Source of the DNA: Mesorhizobium carmichaelinearum
GTDB lineage: Bacteria; Pseudomonadota; Alphaproteobacteria; Rhizobiales; Rhizobiaceae
Direction: 5' to 3'
Length of the DNA stretch: 64,000 nt
NCBI RefSeq assembly: GCF_900199455.1
Contig: NZ_FZQR01000023.1
Span: forward strand, 1-64,000
The position numbers and the translations under genes were made by a program. Below, one piece after another: positions 52,201-59,906 of this stretch. Within the stretch, counting starts at the first letter, position 1; each line of letters opens with the position of its first letter. The notes under the pieces are model-generated. The model was not told where the DNA came from. It did no database searches and worked only from the letters and a program-made list of their open reading frames with translations.

Positions 52201-54454
52201 CGACACTTCGGCCGGCGGCAAGATCAGCGTCACCACCGGCGCGGTCACCGCGCTGACGGCTGGCAAGGATGGCATCGACGTCCAGAGCCACTCGGTGATC
52301 GGCAATATCACCGAGGTCGCCAATGGCGACATCAAGGCCGGCAATGCCGGCATGGTGGCCGCCTTCCTCAACGCTGCGGCCGTCGGCAACATCGACGTGA
52401 CCGCCAACGGATCGATCGATGCGCGGTTCGGCATCGACGCCGAGAACTTCGGCTCGGGCTCGACCAAGGTGACCACGGTCGGCCCGGTGACCACGACCAA
52501 CGGCAACGGCATCTTCGCGCGGTCGAGCGGCGGCGACGTGACGGTCAACGCCGGCGATGTCACCTCCACCGGCAACACCGCCATCGTCGCACGACAGACC
52601 GGCGTTGGCGCGATCGCCATCACCACCAGCGGCACCGTCGAAGGCTCCCTCGCGGCGATCGACGCACAATCAAACGCCGGCCACGCGATCGGCATCACTC
52701 TTTCCGGCGCGACGCACAACAGCGCTCAGACGGCCACGGCGCTGGTCATCAACACCGCCGGCGGCGCCACCACGCTCACCAATGACGGCGCGCTGCTTGG
52801 CCGGGTGACGCTTGGCGACTTCGTCGACAAGGTGACCAACAACGCCACCTGGACGACCGGCGGCACCAGCCAGTTCGGCGCCGGCTTCGACAGCTTGATC
52901 AACGCGGCCTCGGCAACGCTCGTCACCGCCAGCATTGGCGCATCACTCGAGACCACGACCTTCAGCGGCCTCGAATCCCTGTCGAATTCCGGACTTTTGA
53001 CCATGCAGGACGGCGGCGCCGGCGACCGCACCCTGGTTTCGGGCAATGTGACGCTGGCGGCCGGCTCGACCTACGCCATCGACATCGGCGGGGCTCAGTC
53101 GGATCTGCTTCATGCCTCCGGCACCGCCGACATCACCGGCTCGACGCTGGCGGTCAATATACAGGGCGGCCTGCAGTTCGGTTCCCACTATACGGTGCTG
53201 ACCGCCGATCTCGGACTGGCCGGCCACTTCGCCGACGTGACAGGAATCACCAACACCGCGTTCCTGTCGGTGATCGATACCTATGACTTCAACAACGCCT
53301 ATCTCGACGTGTTGAAGACGCAAACCTTCGCCGATGCCGGGCTGACGCCCAACCAGATCGCGACCGGCCAAGGGCTCGACAGCATTCCGGCATCCGGATC
53401 ACTGTTCAATGCCGTCGCCGGCCTGGCCACCGACGCCGAGGCACGCGCCGCCTTCGACCAACTGTCGGGTGAGATCCATGCCTCGGCCAAGGGAATGCTG
53501 GTGGAGGACTCGAGCTTCATCCGCGACGCCGCCAGCAACCGCATCGCTGCAGCCTTCGGCGATGCTGGTGCCGCCGCATTGCCGGTCATGGCCTATGGCG
53601 AAGGCGGGCCGGAAATGGTCGCCGCCGACACCGACCGCTTCGCCGTCTGGGGCCAGGCCTTCGGCTCCTGGGGCAACACGGATTCCGACGGCAACGCCGC
53701 CGCCTTCGACCGCTCGACAGGCGGCCTGCTGGCCGGCGCCGACACGCTGGTCGGCGGCTGGCGCGTCGGCCTGCTCGGCGGGTACAGCCATTCCTCCTTC
53801 AACGCCGACGATCGTAATTCCTCCGGCAAGAGCGACAACTACCATCTCGGCCTCTATGGCGGCACCAACTGGGGCGCCATCGCCTTCCGCACCGGTGCGG
53901 CCTATAGCTGGAGCAGCCTCTCGACACATCGCTCCGTTGCCTTCAACGGCTTCGCGGATGCGCTGTCGGCCGACTACGATGCCGGCACCGCGCAGGTCTT
54001 TGGCGAACTCGCCTACAAGGCCGGAGCGGGCCGCTTCAAGTTCGAGCCTTTCGCCAATCTCGCTTATGTCAGCGTGCACACGGACGGCTTCACCGAAACA
54101 GGTGGCGCTGCCGCACTGACCAGTGCCGGTTCGACCACCGACGCGACCTTCACCACGCTCGGGTTGCGGGGCTCGACCGACTTCGCGCTGGGCGGCATCG
54201 ACGCCACCGCGCGCGGCACGCTCGGCTGGCGCCATGCCTTTGGCGATGTCACGCCGACCTCCAGTTTCGCCTTCGCTGGCGGCAACGCCTTCACCATCGC
54301 CGGCGTGCCGATCGCCAAGGACAGCGCGATCATCGAGGCTGGTATCGACATGAAAATGTCGCCCAATGCGACGCTCGGCCTGTCCTATACCGGGCAATTC
54401 GGCGGCGGCACGGTCGATAACGGCGCCAGGGCAAACCTCAGCGTCAAGTTCTGA
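49256..54454 (+). CDS. Autotransporter adhesin with long internal repeats
   Basis: A 1732-residue type Va secreted protein. An extended signal peptide (~59 residues, hydrophobic core SAIGIATAAGVSLLAPAQAWA) precedes a passenger built of beta-helix-forming Gly/Thr/Asn repeats (TNTGTGGVTVTNNGTISVD). Residues ~196-1120 consist of 260-residue units (DNA period 780 bp), each containing GEGIFVRD, TALTAGKDAID, NLQAGNAGMVAAILNAAA, SLDARFGIDAENFGSGST and AIIAQQTKVAGTG. The C-terminal ~270 residues (from RFAVWGQAFGSWGNTD) form the autotransporter beta-barrel, ending in Phe as required for outer-membrane insertion. Probable role: adhesion or surface interaction. Large open frames on the other strand are composition artefacts. 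Confidence 0.92.
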   Translation: MQQNMFGSRKASLTFVAPTSYLNLRDNLRSQASRLALRSAIGIATAAGVSLLAPAQAWADCLVGATTVQCDTTSTTDTTFPANAPSDRAYQGLLPVSVDVTVDAGTTISGNGLAVTNTGTGGVTVTNNGTISVDTGNTPTAGGTAALSISAAGGAVTYTGGNIINHGAGNAFDVSQTAGAGSVSINVSGNIFSATGEGIVIRDVATSTGISVTTNDVTALTAGKDAIDAQSQSLTGNVVEVANGNLQAGNAGMVAAILNAAATGNIDVTANGSLDARFGIDAENFGSGSTSVTTVGPVNVTTGNGIFALSTGGNVIVNAGDVTSTGNTAIIAQQTKVAGTGLIGVTAGNVSGTTGIDAHNFGTGDIGIVANGTVTGTAAEGIKAVGNAGVFVSVNQTVTGATLGLSLVGGTGGTGNISVIGSGGFVGGTGDAANIKNNGSGSVTVDISGASSSTGGEGIFVRDTSAGGNISVITGAVTALTAGKDAIDVQSQSLTGNITEVANGNLQAGNAGMVAAILNAAATGNIDVTANGSLDARFGIDAENFGSGSTSVTTVGPVNVTTGNGIFALSTGGNVIVNAGDVTSTGNTAIIAQQTKVAGTGLIGVTAGNVSGTTGIDAHNFGTGDIGIVANGTVTGTAAEGIKAVGNAGVFVSVNQTVTGATLGLSLVGGTGGTGNISVIGSGGFVGGTGDAANIKNNGSGTVTVDISGASSSTGGEGIFVRDVATSTGISVTTGAVTALTAGKDAIDVQSQSLTGNVIEVANGNLQAGNAGMVAAILNAAATGYISVTANGSLDARFGIDAENFGSGSTSVITVGPVTATTGNGIFALTTGGTAVVIAGDVTSTGNTAIIAQQTKVAGTGLVDVTAGNVSGTTGIDAHNFGTGATSVTANGTVTGTLAEGIKATGNGAVSVSVADTVTGATRGLSLVGGTGGTGNISVTGTGGFVGGSGDAANILNGGSGTVTVDISGASSSTGGEGIFVRDTSAGGKISVTTGAVTALTAGKDGIDVQSHSVIGNITEVANGDIKAGNAGMVAAFLNAAAVGNIDVTANGSIDARFGIDAENFGSGSTKVTTVGPVTTTNGNGIFARSSGGDVTVNAGDVTSTGNTAIVARQTGVGAIAITTSGTVEGSLAAIDAQSNAGHAIGITLSGATHNSAQTATALVINTAGGATTLTNDGALLGRVTLGDFVDKVTNNATWTTGGTSQFGAGFDSLINAASATLVTASIGASLETTTFSGLESLSNSGLLTMQDGGAGDRTLVSGNVTLAAGSTYAIDIGGAQSDLLHASGTADITGSTLAVNIQGGLQFGSHYTVLTADLGLAGHFADVTGITNTAFLSVIDTYDFNNAYLDVLKTQTFADAGLTPNQIATGQGLDSIPASGSLFNAVAGLATDAEARAAFDQLSGEIHASAKGMLVEDSSFIRDAASNRIAAAFGDAGAAALPVMAYGEGGPEMVAADTDRFAVWGQAFGSWGNTDSDGNAAAFDRSTGGLLAGADTLVGGWRVGLLGGYSHSSFNADDRNSSGKSDNYHLGLYGGTNWGAIAFRTGAAYSWSSLSTHRSVAFNGFADALSADYDAGTAQVFGELAYKAGAGRFKFEPFANLAYVSVHTDGFTETGGAAALTSAGSTTDATFTTLGLRGSTDFALGGIDATARGTLGWRHAFGDVTPTSSFAFAGGNAFTIAGVPIAKDSAIIEAGIDMKMSPNATLGLSYTGQFGGGTVDNGARANLSVKF
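49841..52600 (+). repeat. 780-bp tandem repeats in the autotransporter gene (about 3.5 copies)
   Basis: Units begin at GGCGAAGGCAT at 49841, 50621, 51401 and 52181; the fourth is partial. Bases 50000-50579 are identical to 50780-51359 (580 bp), with differences immediately outside (49999/50779 and 50580/51360). Units 3 and 4 are more diverged. Confidence 0.95.
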
Positions 54455-55104
54455 CGACAGCAGGCCACCGGGTCACCGCCAGATTGACGTCGCCGTGCGG
54501 CCGATGCGTCCGTCCCTACTCCGGCGACGGCACCGGCGGCTTCGAGGTCAGCGCGGCGCCGGCGGCCGCGACAATGACGGCGGCGATGCCCGCCAGTTGC
54601 GGCGAGGTCAGGCCCCCGTGCAGGAACAGGAAGCCGGCCAGCGCGCCAACCTCGGCTCCAGGCAGGTCAGCGTGCCATAGATGCGGGCCGGCATGCCGGT
54701 CAGCGCCACCATCTCCAGGAAGAACGGCAGCGCGCTTGATAACAGGCTGACATGCCGACCCGGTCCGTCGGCTGCTTCCCGGCTGCTCCGTGAACTGGGC
54801 CTATAAGCGCGCTGTCCAGACTTCTACCCGCCAGAACGGGTCCCACACAAACAGCCGGACAACCGAAGGGCGATATTCTCAAAAAAGGCAGGGCGGACTC
54901 GCACAAGATACTTCCGTCAATGTGTAATCGTCGGAGAACAGTTCTCTGCTGCAAATAAATAGCCTCGACACACAACTTCTGTTGATTTCCCGGAAAAAAT
55001 TTCTCGCGTATAGTGCCAATCCGAGGGCCATGGAAGCCGTAGAGAGCACCCATGCCTGAAACAGGGGATTTTCAAACATCGAGTTGTAACTGGGGGGACG
55101 GGAC
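54455..55104. other. 650-bp region between the autotransporter and the membrane-protein gene
   Basis: It contains the broken exporter fragment (54514-54752) and a ~350-bp, lower-GC leader before the gene at 55105. TATAGT at 55010-55015 may be a -10, but no convincing -35 lies 17 bp upstream. Confidence 0.45.
54514..54752 (-). pseudogene. Duplicated, broken 3' end of the rhtA-like exporter gene
   Basis: This ~240-bp segment aligns, at high identity by eye, with 56857-57095, the last ~80 codons of the EamA exporter gene at 56859, in the same orientation. The stop codon is preserved (CTA at 54516-54518), but a 1-bp deletion (GCGCCAACCTCGG against GCGCCGAGCCCCGG) breaks the frame. It cannot encode a transporter. 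The two copies bracket the membrane-protein gene at 55105. Confidence 0.85.
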
Positions 55105-56790
55105 ATGCTTGAAGGATTGACGGGGTTCAGGGACAAATTGACGTCGCGGTTTGCGGCCAAATGTTTCGCGATCGCTGGTAGCTTGCTGCTGATTTTATGC
55201 CTGGGACGGACCGCATGGCTGGAGCATATTGCCGCGGCCGACCCAGTCACTTGCAATGGCCTGGTTACGCCTGACGGCAAGGTTGTGCCTGAGACACCGC
55301 CGGACGACAAGGTTCCGCCTGAGACACCGCCAGACGGCAAGGTTACGCCTGGGACGCCGACAGACGAACAGAAGGCGGCGATGGCCAATGGTGCCTTGCA
55401 GTTGCTGGCGGTCCGGCCGACGTCGACGGTCATAAATCACCACATCTGCATCGTTGTCGGCGGTGTCGTGCCACAAGTCGCCGAGGCGCGTCTGGCGGAC
55501 GACATCATCCAGAAGCGCAAAACGCGTGATGAAGCGCAAGCCGGTTACGAAGCCGCAAGCGGATCGGCGCGCGATGGGGCGTGGAACACGCTACAAGCAA
55601 CCGACACGGCTCTGCAGAAGGCGCTCACTGCTGCCGCCACCAAGCCGCAACCGATCACGTTGTCGGTGTTCCTGAACGGCAAGACCTCTTCCGACCTGAC
55701 GGTTCCGGCCGAAGCCAAGTCAGGCCCGCAGGCCCTTCTGTTTGGACTGGAGGTCCCCAACGATGCAGAAAAAAGCGGTGCGACCTTCTGGCGCGAACTG
55801 CTGAGTGCCCCGACGCCGGACAAGGACTGGACCAAAATTGGTCAGAAGGCCCTCGCCATTGGTCTGTCGCGAGGCACAACCACCTTGCCGGATACGACGA
55901 CCGAGACGGTCACGGTCATGGTCTACGATCTCCTGACGCTGGCGATCGGCACCCTTTCGCTTCTGTGCTTTACCGCCAGCTTCTGCGGACTGGCCAGGCA
56001 GACGACGATGCTGCGCGACAACAAGCGCACCCAGAACGACGTGCAGATCGCGACCGACGCGTTGACGGCGGCGCAGACGGCGGATCAGGACGCAAAAGCA
56101 AAGCTGAAGGACGCCGTCGATGCCGCCGCGGCGGCAAAGACCGGTGTTGCCAACGCAAACGACGCGGCCGCCAAAGCCGCCGACGATGCCGCCAAAGCCG
56201 CCGCTGCCGACGCCGTGGCAAAGGCTGCCGCCGAATCCGAAAGCGCGCAGACAGCCGTGGTCACCGCAACGGCTGCCGCCAACAATGCGGCCAGCACGTT
56301 GAAGGCGGCTCAAGCCAAGGCCGATGAGGCGGCCAAGACTGGCAATATCGAACGGCCGATAGGCCCCTACAGCCTCGCCCGCACGCAAATGGCCTTCTGG
56401 ATGTTCCTGACAGTGGCCGGGTTCGTGTTCATCTGGCTGACCATGGGCATCTATCTCGGGCTGATCACCAGCGGCATTCTTGTGCTCTTGGGAATCAATG
56501 CGACATCCGGAATGGCGGCCATCGGCCTCAACGATGGGAACGACGACACAAGCACCTCGAACTCGTTCTTTCTGGATATTCTAAGCGATGGCAAAGGACC
56601 CGTGCTGCATCGTATCCAGGCGGTGGCGTGGACTTGCATCCTGGGAATCCTGTTCATTTGGAACGTCGTCTGGAGCTTCACCTTCGTCAACTTCGACACC
56701 AATCTGCTGCTGCTGGTCGGTGTGGCGCAGAGCATGTACGTCGGTTTCAAATGGCAGGAAGCGCCGGCCGCGCCGCCCGATCAGAATTGA
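55105..56790 (+). CDS. Uncharacterised multi-TM protein with coiled coil and internal TM duplication
   Basis: A 561-residue protein I cannot name. It has an N-terminal TM (FAIAGSLLLILCLGRTAWL), then a repeated PETPPDGKV-type linker (residues ~50-85). A soluble region follows, then a TM (LLTLAIGTLSLLCFTASFCG) and an Ala/Asp/Lys-rich coiled coil of ~110 residues (AAAKAADDAAKAAAADAVAK). The C-terminal ~150 residues carry four TMs in two similar halves: SLARTQMAFWMFLTVAGFVF ... LVLLGINATSGMAAI and HRIQAVAWTCILGILFIW ... LLLLVGVAQSMYVGF. I recall this C-terminal domain as widespread in bacteria but without assigned function. It lies between a duplicate fragment and the intact exporter gene. Confidence 0.75.
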   Translation: MLEGLTGFRDKLTSRFAAKCFAIAGSLLLILCLGRTAWLEHIAAADPVTCNGLVTPDGKVVPETPPDDKVPPETPPDGKVTPGTPTDEQKAAMANGALQLLAVRPTSTVINHHICIVVGGVVPQVAEARLADDIIQKRKTRDEAQAGYEAASGSARDGAWNTLQATDTALQKALTAAATKPQPITLSVFLNGKTSSDLTVPAEAKSGPQALLFGLEVPNDAEKSGATFWRELLSAPTPDKDWTKIGQKALAIGLSRGTTTLPDTTTETVTVMVYDLLTLAIGTLSLLCFTASFCGLARQTTMLRDNKRTQNDVQIATDALTAAQTADQDAKAKLKDAVDAAAAAKTGVANANDAAAKAADDAAKAAAADAVAKAAAESESAQTAVVTATAAANNAASTLKAAQAKADEAAKTGNIERPIGPYSLARTQMAFWMFLTVAGFVFIWLTMGIYLGLITSGILVLLGINATSGMAAIGLNDGNDDTSTSNSFFLDILSDGKGPVLHRIQAVAWTCILGILFIWNVVWSFTFVNFDTNLLLLVGVAQSMYVGFKWQEAPAAPPDQN

Positions 56791-56806
56791 TCTGTCGAAA
56801 GCATTA

Positions 56807-56829
56807 CGGCCGGGGACTTCCCCCGGCCG
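56807..56829 (+). terminator. Stem-loop between the membrane protein and exporter genes
   Basis: CGGCCGGGG and CCCCGGCCG form a 9-bp stem with a 5-base loop, in the 68-bp space between two convergent stop codons. It could end transcription from both sides. No T-run is present. Confidence 0.5.
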
Positions 56830-56858
56830 GGCGGTTCGGCACGAGCATCGCCGCCCCC

Positions 56859-57740
56859 CTACTCCGGCGACGGCACCGGCGGCTTCGAGGTCAGCGCGGT
56901 GCCGGCGGCAGCGACAACGACCGCGGCGATGCCGGCCAGCTGCGGCGGGGTCAGGCTCTCATGCAGGAACAGGAAGCCGGCCAGCGCGCCGAGCCCCGGC
57001 TCCAGGCAGGTCAGCGTGCCGTAGATGCGGGCCGGCATGCGGGTCAGCGCCACCATCTCCAGGAAGAACGGCAGCGCGCTCGAAAACAGGCCGACGAGCA
57101 GCGCGCTGACCAGGATCGACGGTGCAAGCAGCCCCGTTCCCGCCTGCGCCACGCCGAAGGGCAGCACCAGCACGGCGGCGATCGCCATACCGTAGGCGGT
57201 GGTGCGGGTGCCGAGCTCGGCACCCGCCTTCTGCGCCAGCACGATGTAGAGCGCCCAGAACCCGCCGGCCGCCAGCGCCAGCATCACCCCGATCGGATCG
57301 AGCGGCTGCAGCGAATGAATGAAGGGCGACAACAGGATGATGCCGGCCACTGCCAGCGCGATCCAGGCAAAATCGCTGGCCCGCCGCGAGGTCAGCGTCG
57401 CCACCAGCAGCGGCCCGGAAAATTCGAGCGCCACCGCGACACCGAGCGGGATCCTGGCAAGGGCTGCATAGAACAGCAGGTTGAGCGCGCCGAGCGTCAC
57501 GCCATAGGCGACCAGCCACGGCAAGGTGGCGCGCGTCGGCCGCATCTGCCAGGGCCGCAGCACCGCGATCAGCATCAGCGCGCCGATGACCAGCCGCAAC
57601 GTCGTTGTGCCCTGCGCGCCGATCTGTGGGAACAGCGTCTTGGCGAAGGTGGCGCCGATCTGGATCGACACCATGGCCCCCATCAGCGCCGCCACGGGCA
57701 AGGGCGCCGCTTCGCGATTGGCAACCGGTATCGATGTCAC
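56859..57740 (-). CDS. EamA/RhtA-type exporter (amino acid efflux)
   Basis: A 293-residue inner-membrane protein with ten hydrophobic segments and the two EamA repeats (MVSIQIGATFAKTLFPQIGAQGTTTLRLVIGALMLIAV; GVMLALAAGGFWALYIVLAQKAG). This pattern and the length match RhtA-type threonine/homoserine exporters; substrate specificity is inferred. The GTG start at 57740 is supported by AAGGA upstream. The 3' end of this gene has a broken copy at 54514-54752. Confidence 0.85.
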   Translation of the reverse strand: MTSIPVANREAAPLPVAALMGAMVSIQIGATFAKTLFPQIGAQGTTTLRLVIGALMLIAVLRPWQMRPTRATLPWLVAYGVTLGALNLLFYAALARIPLGVAVALEFSGPLLVATLTSRRASDFAWIALAVAGIILLSPFIHSLQPLDPIGVMLALAAGGFWALYIVLAQKAGAELGTRTTAYGMAIAAVLVLPFGVAQAGTGLLAPSILVSALLVGLFSSALPFFLEMVALTRMPARIYGTLTCLEPGLGALAGFLFLHESLTPPQLAGIAAVVVAAAGTALTSKPPVPSPE

Positions 57741-57924
57741 TTTGGTTTCATCCTTCCCTGCCGGGCATCCGCGCGACCCGGCGGCATGGCTGGCAGCTAT
57801 GGCCTGCCCGGGCGGGCCTGTCGTGAGGCACGGGACGACAGTCGGCTGGGGCAAGCGCTGGCATCGGGTCCGGAAGTCGGGGAACACCCTTCCGGCCATT
57901 CACGGCATGGTTGGGGCTGCCTGC

Positions 57925-59010
57925 CTAAGCGGCGGCGGCAACAGAGCGCTTGAAGACGATGGTGACCCGCGTGCCCTTGCCGGCGCTCGAATTCACGTCG
58001 AATTCCGCCTTGGCGTTCTCGGTCAGCGAACGCGCGATCAGCGCGCCGAGCTTGCCGGGCTTGGGCCAGGTCTCGCCTTCGGGCAGGCCGATGCCGTCGT
58101 CGGCGATCACAATACGGCAGCCATCGCCGTTGACGATGCTGTGCAGTGTGATCGTGCCGCCGTCGCGCCCTTTGAAGGCATGCTTGAGCGCATTGGTCAA
58201 AAGCTCGTTCACCACCAGCCCGGTTGGCATGGCGACGTTGACCGACACCGGATAGGTATCGACCTTCATGTCGAGGCGAATTCCCTCGACCGCATGCGAG
58301 TTCATCACCGCCGATGCGATCTGGCTGAGATAGACGCCGAGATCGACCTCGTCCTTGTGATCGTCGCCCGACAGCGTCTGGTAAAGGATCGCCAGCGCGT
58401 CGACGCGGCCGGCCAGCCTCTCGAACCGCTTCTGGTCCGGCTCCATCGCATTGCGCGTCTCCAGCCGGATCAGCGCCGTGATCATCTGCAGATTGTTTTT
58501 CACCCGGTGCTGCAATTCGCGCAGCAGCGTGTCCTTCTCGCGCACGAGTTCCTCGACCGAAGCTGCATCCTCGGTCTCGCCGTGGGCCGAGACGTCGACC
58601 AGCGCAACCAGCCGGAAGCAGACCTTGCCATTGTCGTCCTCGATGACGTTGGAATAGGCGTCGACGATCGCCGGCGTGTCCTCGGCCCGCTCCAGCCGGA
58701 ACGTACCGACAAAATCGGTCTCCTCGACCAACGCTTCGAACAGTGCGCGGTCCTTCTGCTGGTGCAGGCCGGTGCCGGAAAGTGCCGCCCAGTGCTTCTG
58801 GGCGAGCCTGGCCGCCTTCAGCCCTGACAGCTTCTCGAATTCCGGGTTGGCATAGACGACGCGCTCCTTCGCGCCGAGGTCCGAGACGGCAATGGCGATC
58901 GGCACCTGGTCGAGGAACTTCTTGAACTGTTCGCTTTCCAGCGCGCTGGCAAGGTCCGGCGTATCGAGCAACTGCTCGACCGCTTCGGCCTTCTGTGTGT
59001 CGGATGTCAT
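57925..59010 (-). CDS. Cytoplasmic sensor histidine kinase (HisKA_2/HWE type)
   Basis: A 361-residue soluble kinase without TM. A PAS domain covers residues ~30-145 (VPIAIAVSDLGAKERVVYANPEFEKLSGL). The phosphoacceptor region is LLRELQHRVKNNLQMITALI (His in QHRVKNN), and the ATPase domain has NELLTNALKHAF (N box), IADDGIGLPEG (G1) and GKLGALIARSL with GKGTRVTIVF. No response regulator gene is adjacent, so it is an orphan. Such kinases in Rhizobiales often feed general stress or light responses; the PAS lacks an obvious cofactor-binding Cys. Confidence 0.88.
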   Translation of the reverse strand: MTSDTQKAEAVEQLLDTPDLASALESEQFKKFLDQVPIAIAVSDLGAKERVVYANPEFEKLSGLKAARLAQKHWAALSGTGLHQQKDRALFEALVEETDFVGTFRLERAEDTPAIVDAYSNVIEDDNGKVCFRLVALVDVSAHGETEDAASVEELVREKDTLLRELQHRVKNNLQMITALIRLETRNAMEPDQKRFERLAGRVDALAILYQTLSGDDHKDEVDLGVYLSQIASAVMNSHAVEGIRLDMKVDTYPVSVNVAMPTGLVVNELLTNALKHAFKGRDGGTITLHSIVNGDGCRIVIADDGIGLPEGETWPKPGKLGALIARSLTENAKAEFDVNSSAGKGTRVTIVFKRSVAAAA

Positions 59011-59161
59011 CTGCGGCGCCTGTGCTGTGCGTGAGCGCCATCAGTATCAGCGATAGGGTGCGCCTGCCATCACAATGCAGGAGGAGGCTGGCACCTGCCT
59101 CCGGGTCAGGGCGCCAAATCGGTTTCGCTCGCCTTAGGTCGCTAAGTCGCCCGCCCCCGGT

Positions 59162-59848
59162 TCAGGCGCTGAACGACACGCCCCTGCGGCGCATTCCGGC
59201 CTGCACGCCGCGCACGATCAGCCTGGACAGCATTTCCATGTCCCAGGGCATGCCCGGGCGCCAGACATCCAGCAGCAGGGCTATGCGGCCTTCATCGGCA
59301 TTGTTCATCACCTCGTGCGGGTAGGTGTCGTCCCACAGCATGCCTTCGCCGTCGGTGATCCGCTTCTCCTGATGGTTGATCATCATGATGGTTGCCGGGC
59401 GGCCATCGGCCTGGCGCGGGATGACCAGGCCAAGATGAAACCGCATGATGCCGCGGAAAGGCCCGCGATGGGCGGGTATGTGCTTGCGCGGAGCGAGGAA
59501 CGAGATAGCCGCCGATTTGACTTCCGGGCATTCGGCAAGCAGCCGGCTGAGAACCGGCATGCGCGCCAGGTTCTCCGGAACAGTCATGTCATAGGCCTTG
59601 AGCACGAACATGCGCCAGTCGAGACCGTCATTGGCCGAGATATCGGCCTGCTCGGGCATGATGTCGTGGAAGCGCGGGACCTTGCCCAGATGCACGCCAA
59701 GCGCTTCGTCGCGGATGTCGCGCCAGGCATTGGTGAATTTCGCCGCGTTCGGAAATTCGGTGGCGGTATCGAGGATCGCCGGCGCGTCTATGCGCTTTTC
59801 ATAGACACGCCGGATCACATCGGATGCAAGATCGTAGGTACGGGACAT
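59162..59848 (-). CDS. Aspartyl/asparaginyl beta-hydroxylase family protein
   Basis: A 228-residue Fe(II)/2-oxoglutarate-dependent dioxygenase of the AspH type. The core is FLAPRKHIPAHRGPFRGIMRFHLGL (first His ligand in HIPAHRGP), EGMLWDDTYPHEVMNNADEGRIALLLDVWRP (second His and the Arg binding 2-oxoglutarate). Members include LpxO, which hydroxylates lipid A; whether this one acts on lipid A or on a peptide is unknown. Confidence 0.85.
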   Translation of the reverse strand: MSRTYDLASDVIRRVYEKRIDAPAILDTATEFPNAAKFTNAWRDIRDEALGVHLGKVPRFHDIMPEQADISANDGLDWRMFVLKAYDMTVPENLARMPVLSRLLAECPEVKSAAISFLAPRKHIPAHRGPFRGIMRFHLGLVIPRQADGRPATIMMINHQEKRITDGEGMLWDDTYPHEVMNNADEGRIALLLDVWRPGMPWDMEMLSRLIVRGVQAGMRRRGVSFSA

Positions 59849-59906
59849 CGCATTGCCTCCACGACATTATAAACGGACGGCCACCGGCTTTGCTTACACA
59901 TTTTGT

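Noticed and set aside
49325-52719. Very long open frames on the minus strand across the autotransporter, up to 1114 residues
   Set aside because: They mirror the high-GC, repetitive codon pattern of the plus-strand gene, have no domain or signal, and repeat with the same 780-bp period.
54455-55104. Functional second exporter gene
   Set aside because: Only the last ~80 codons are present, with a frameshift and no start.
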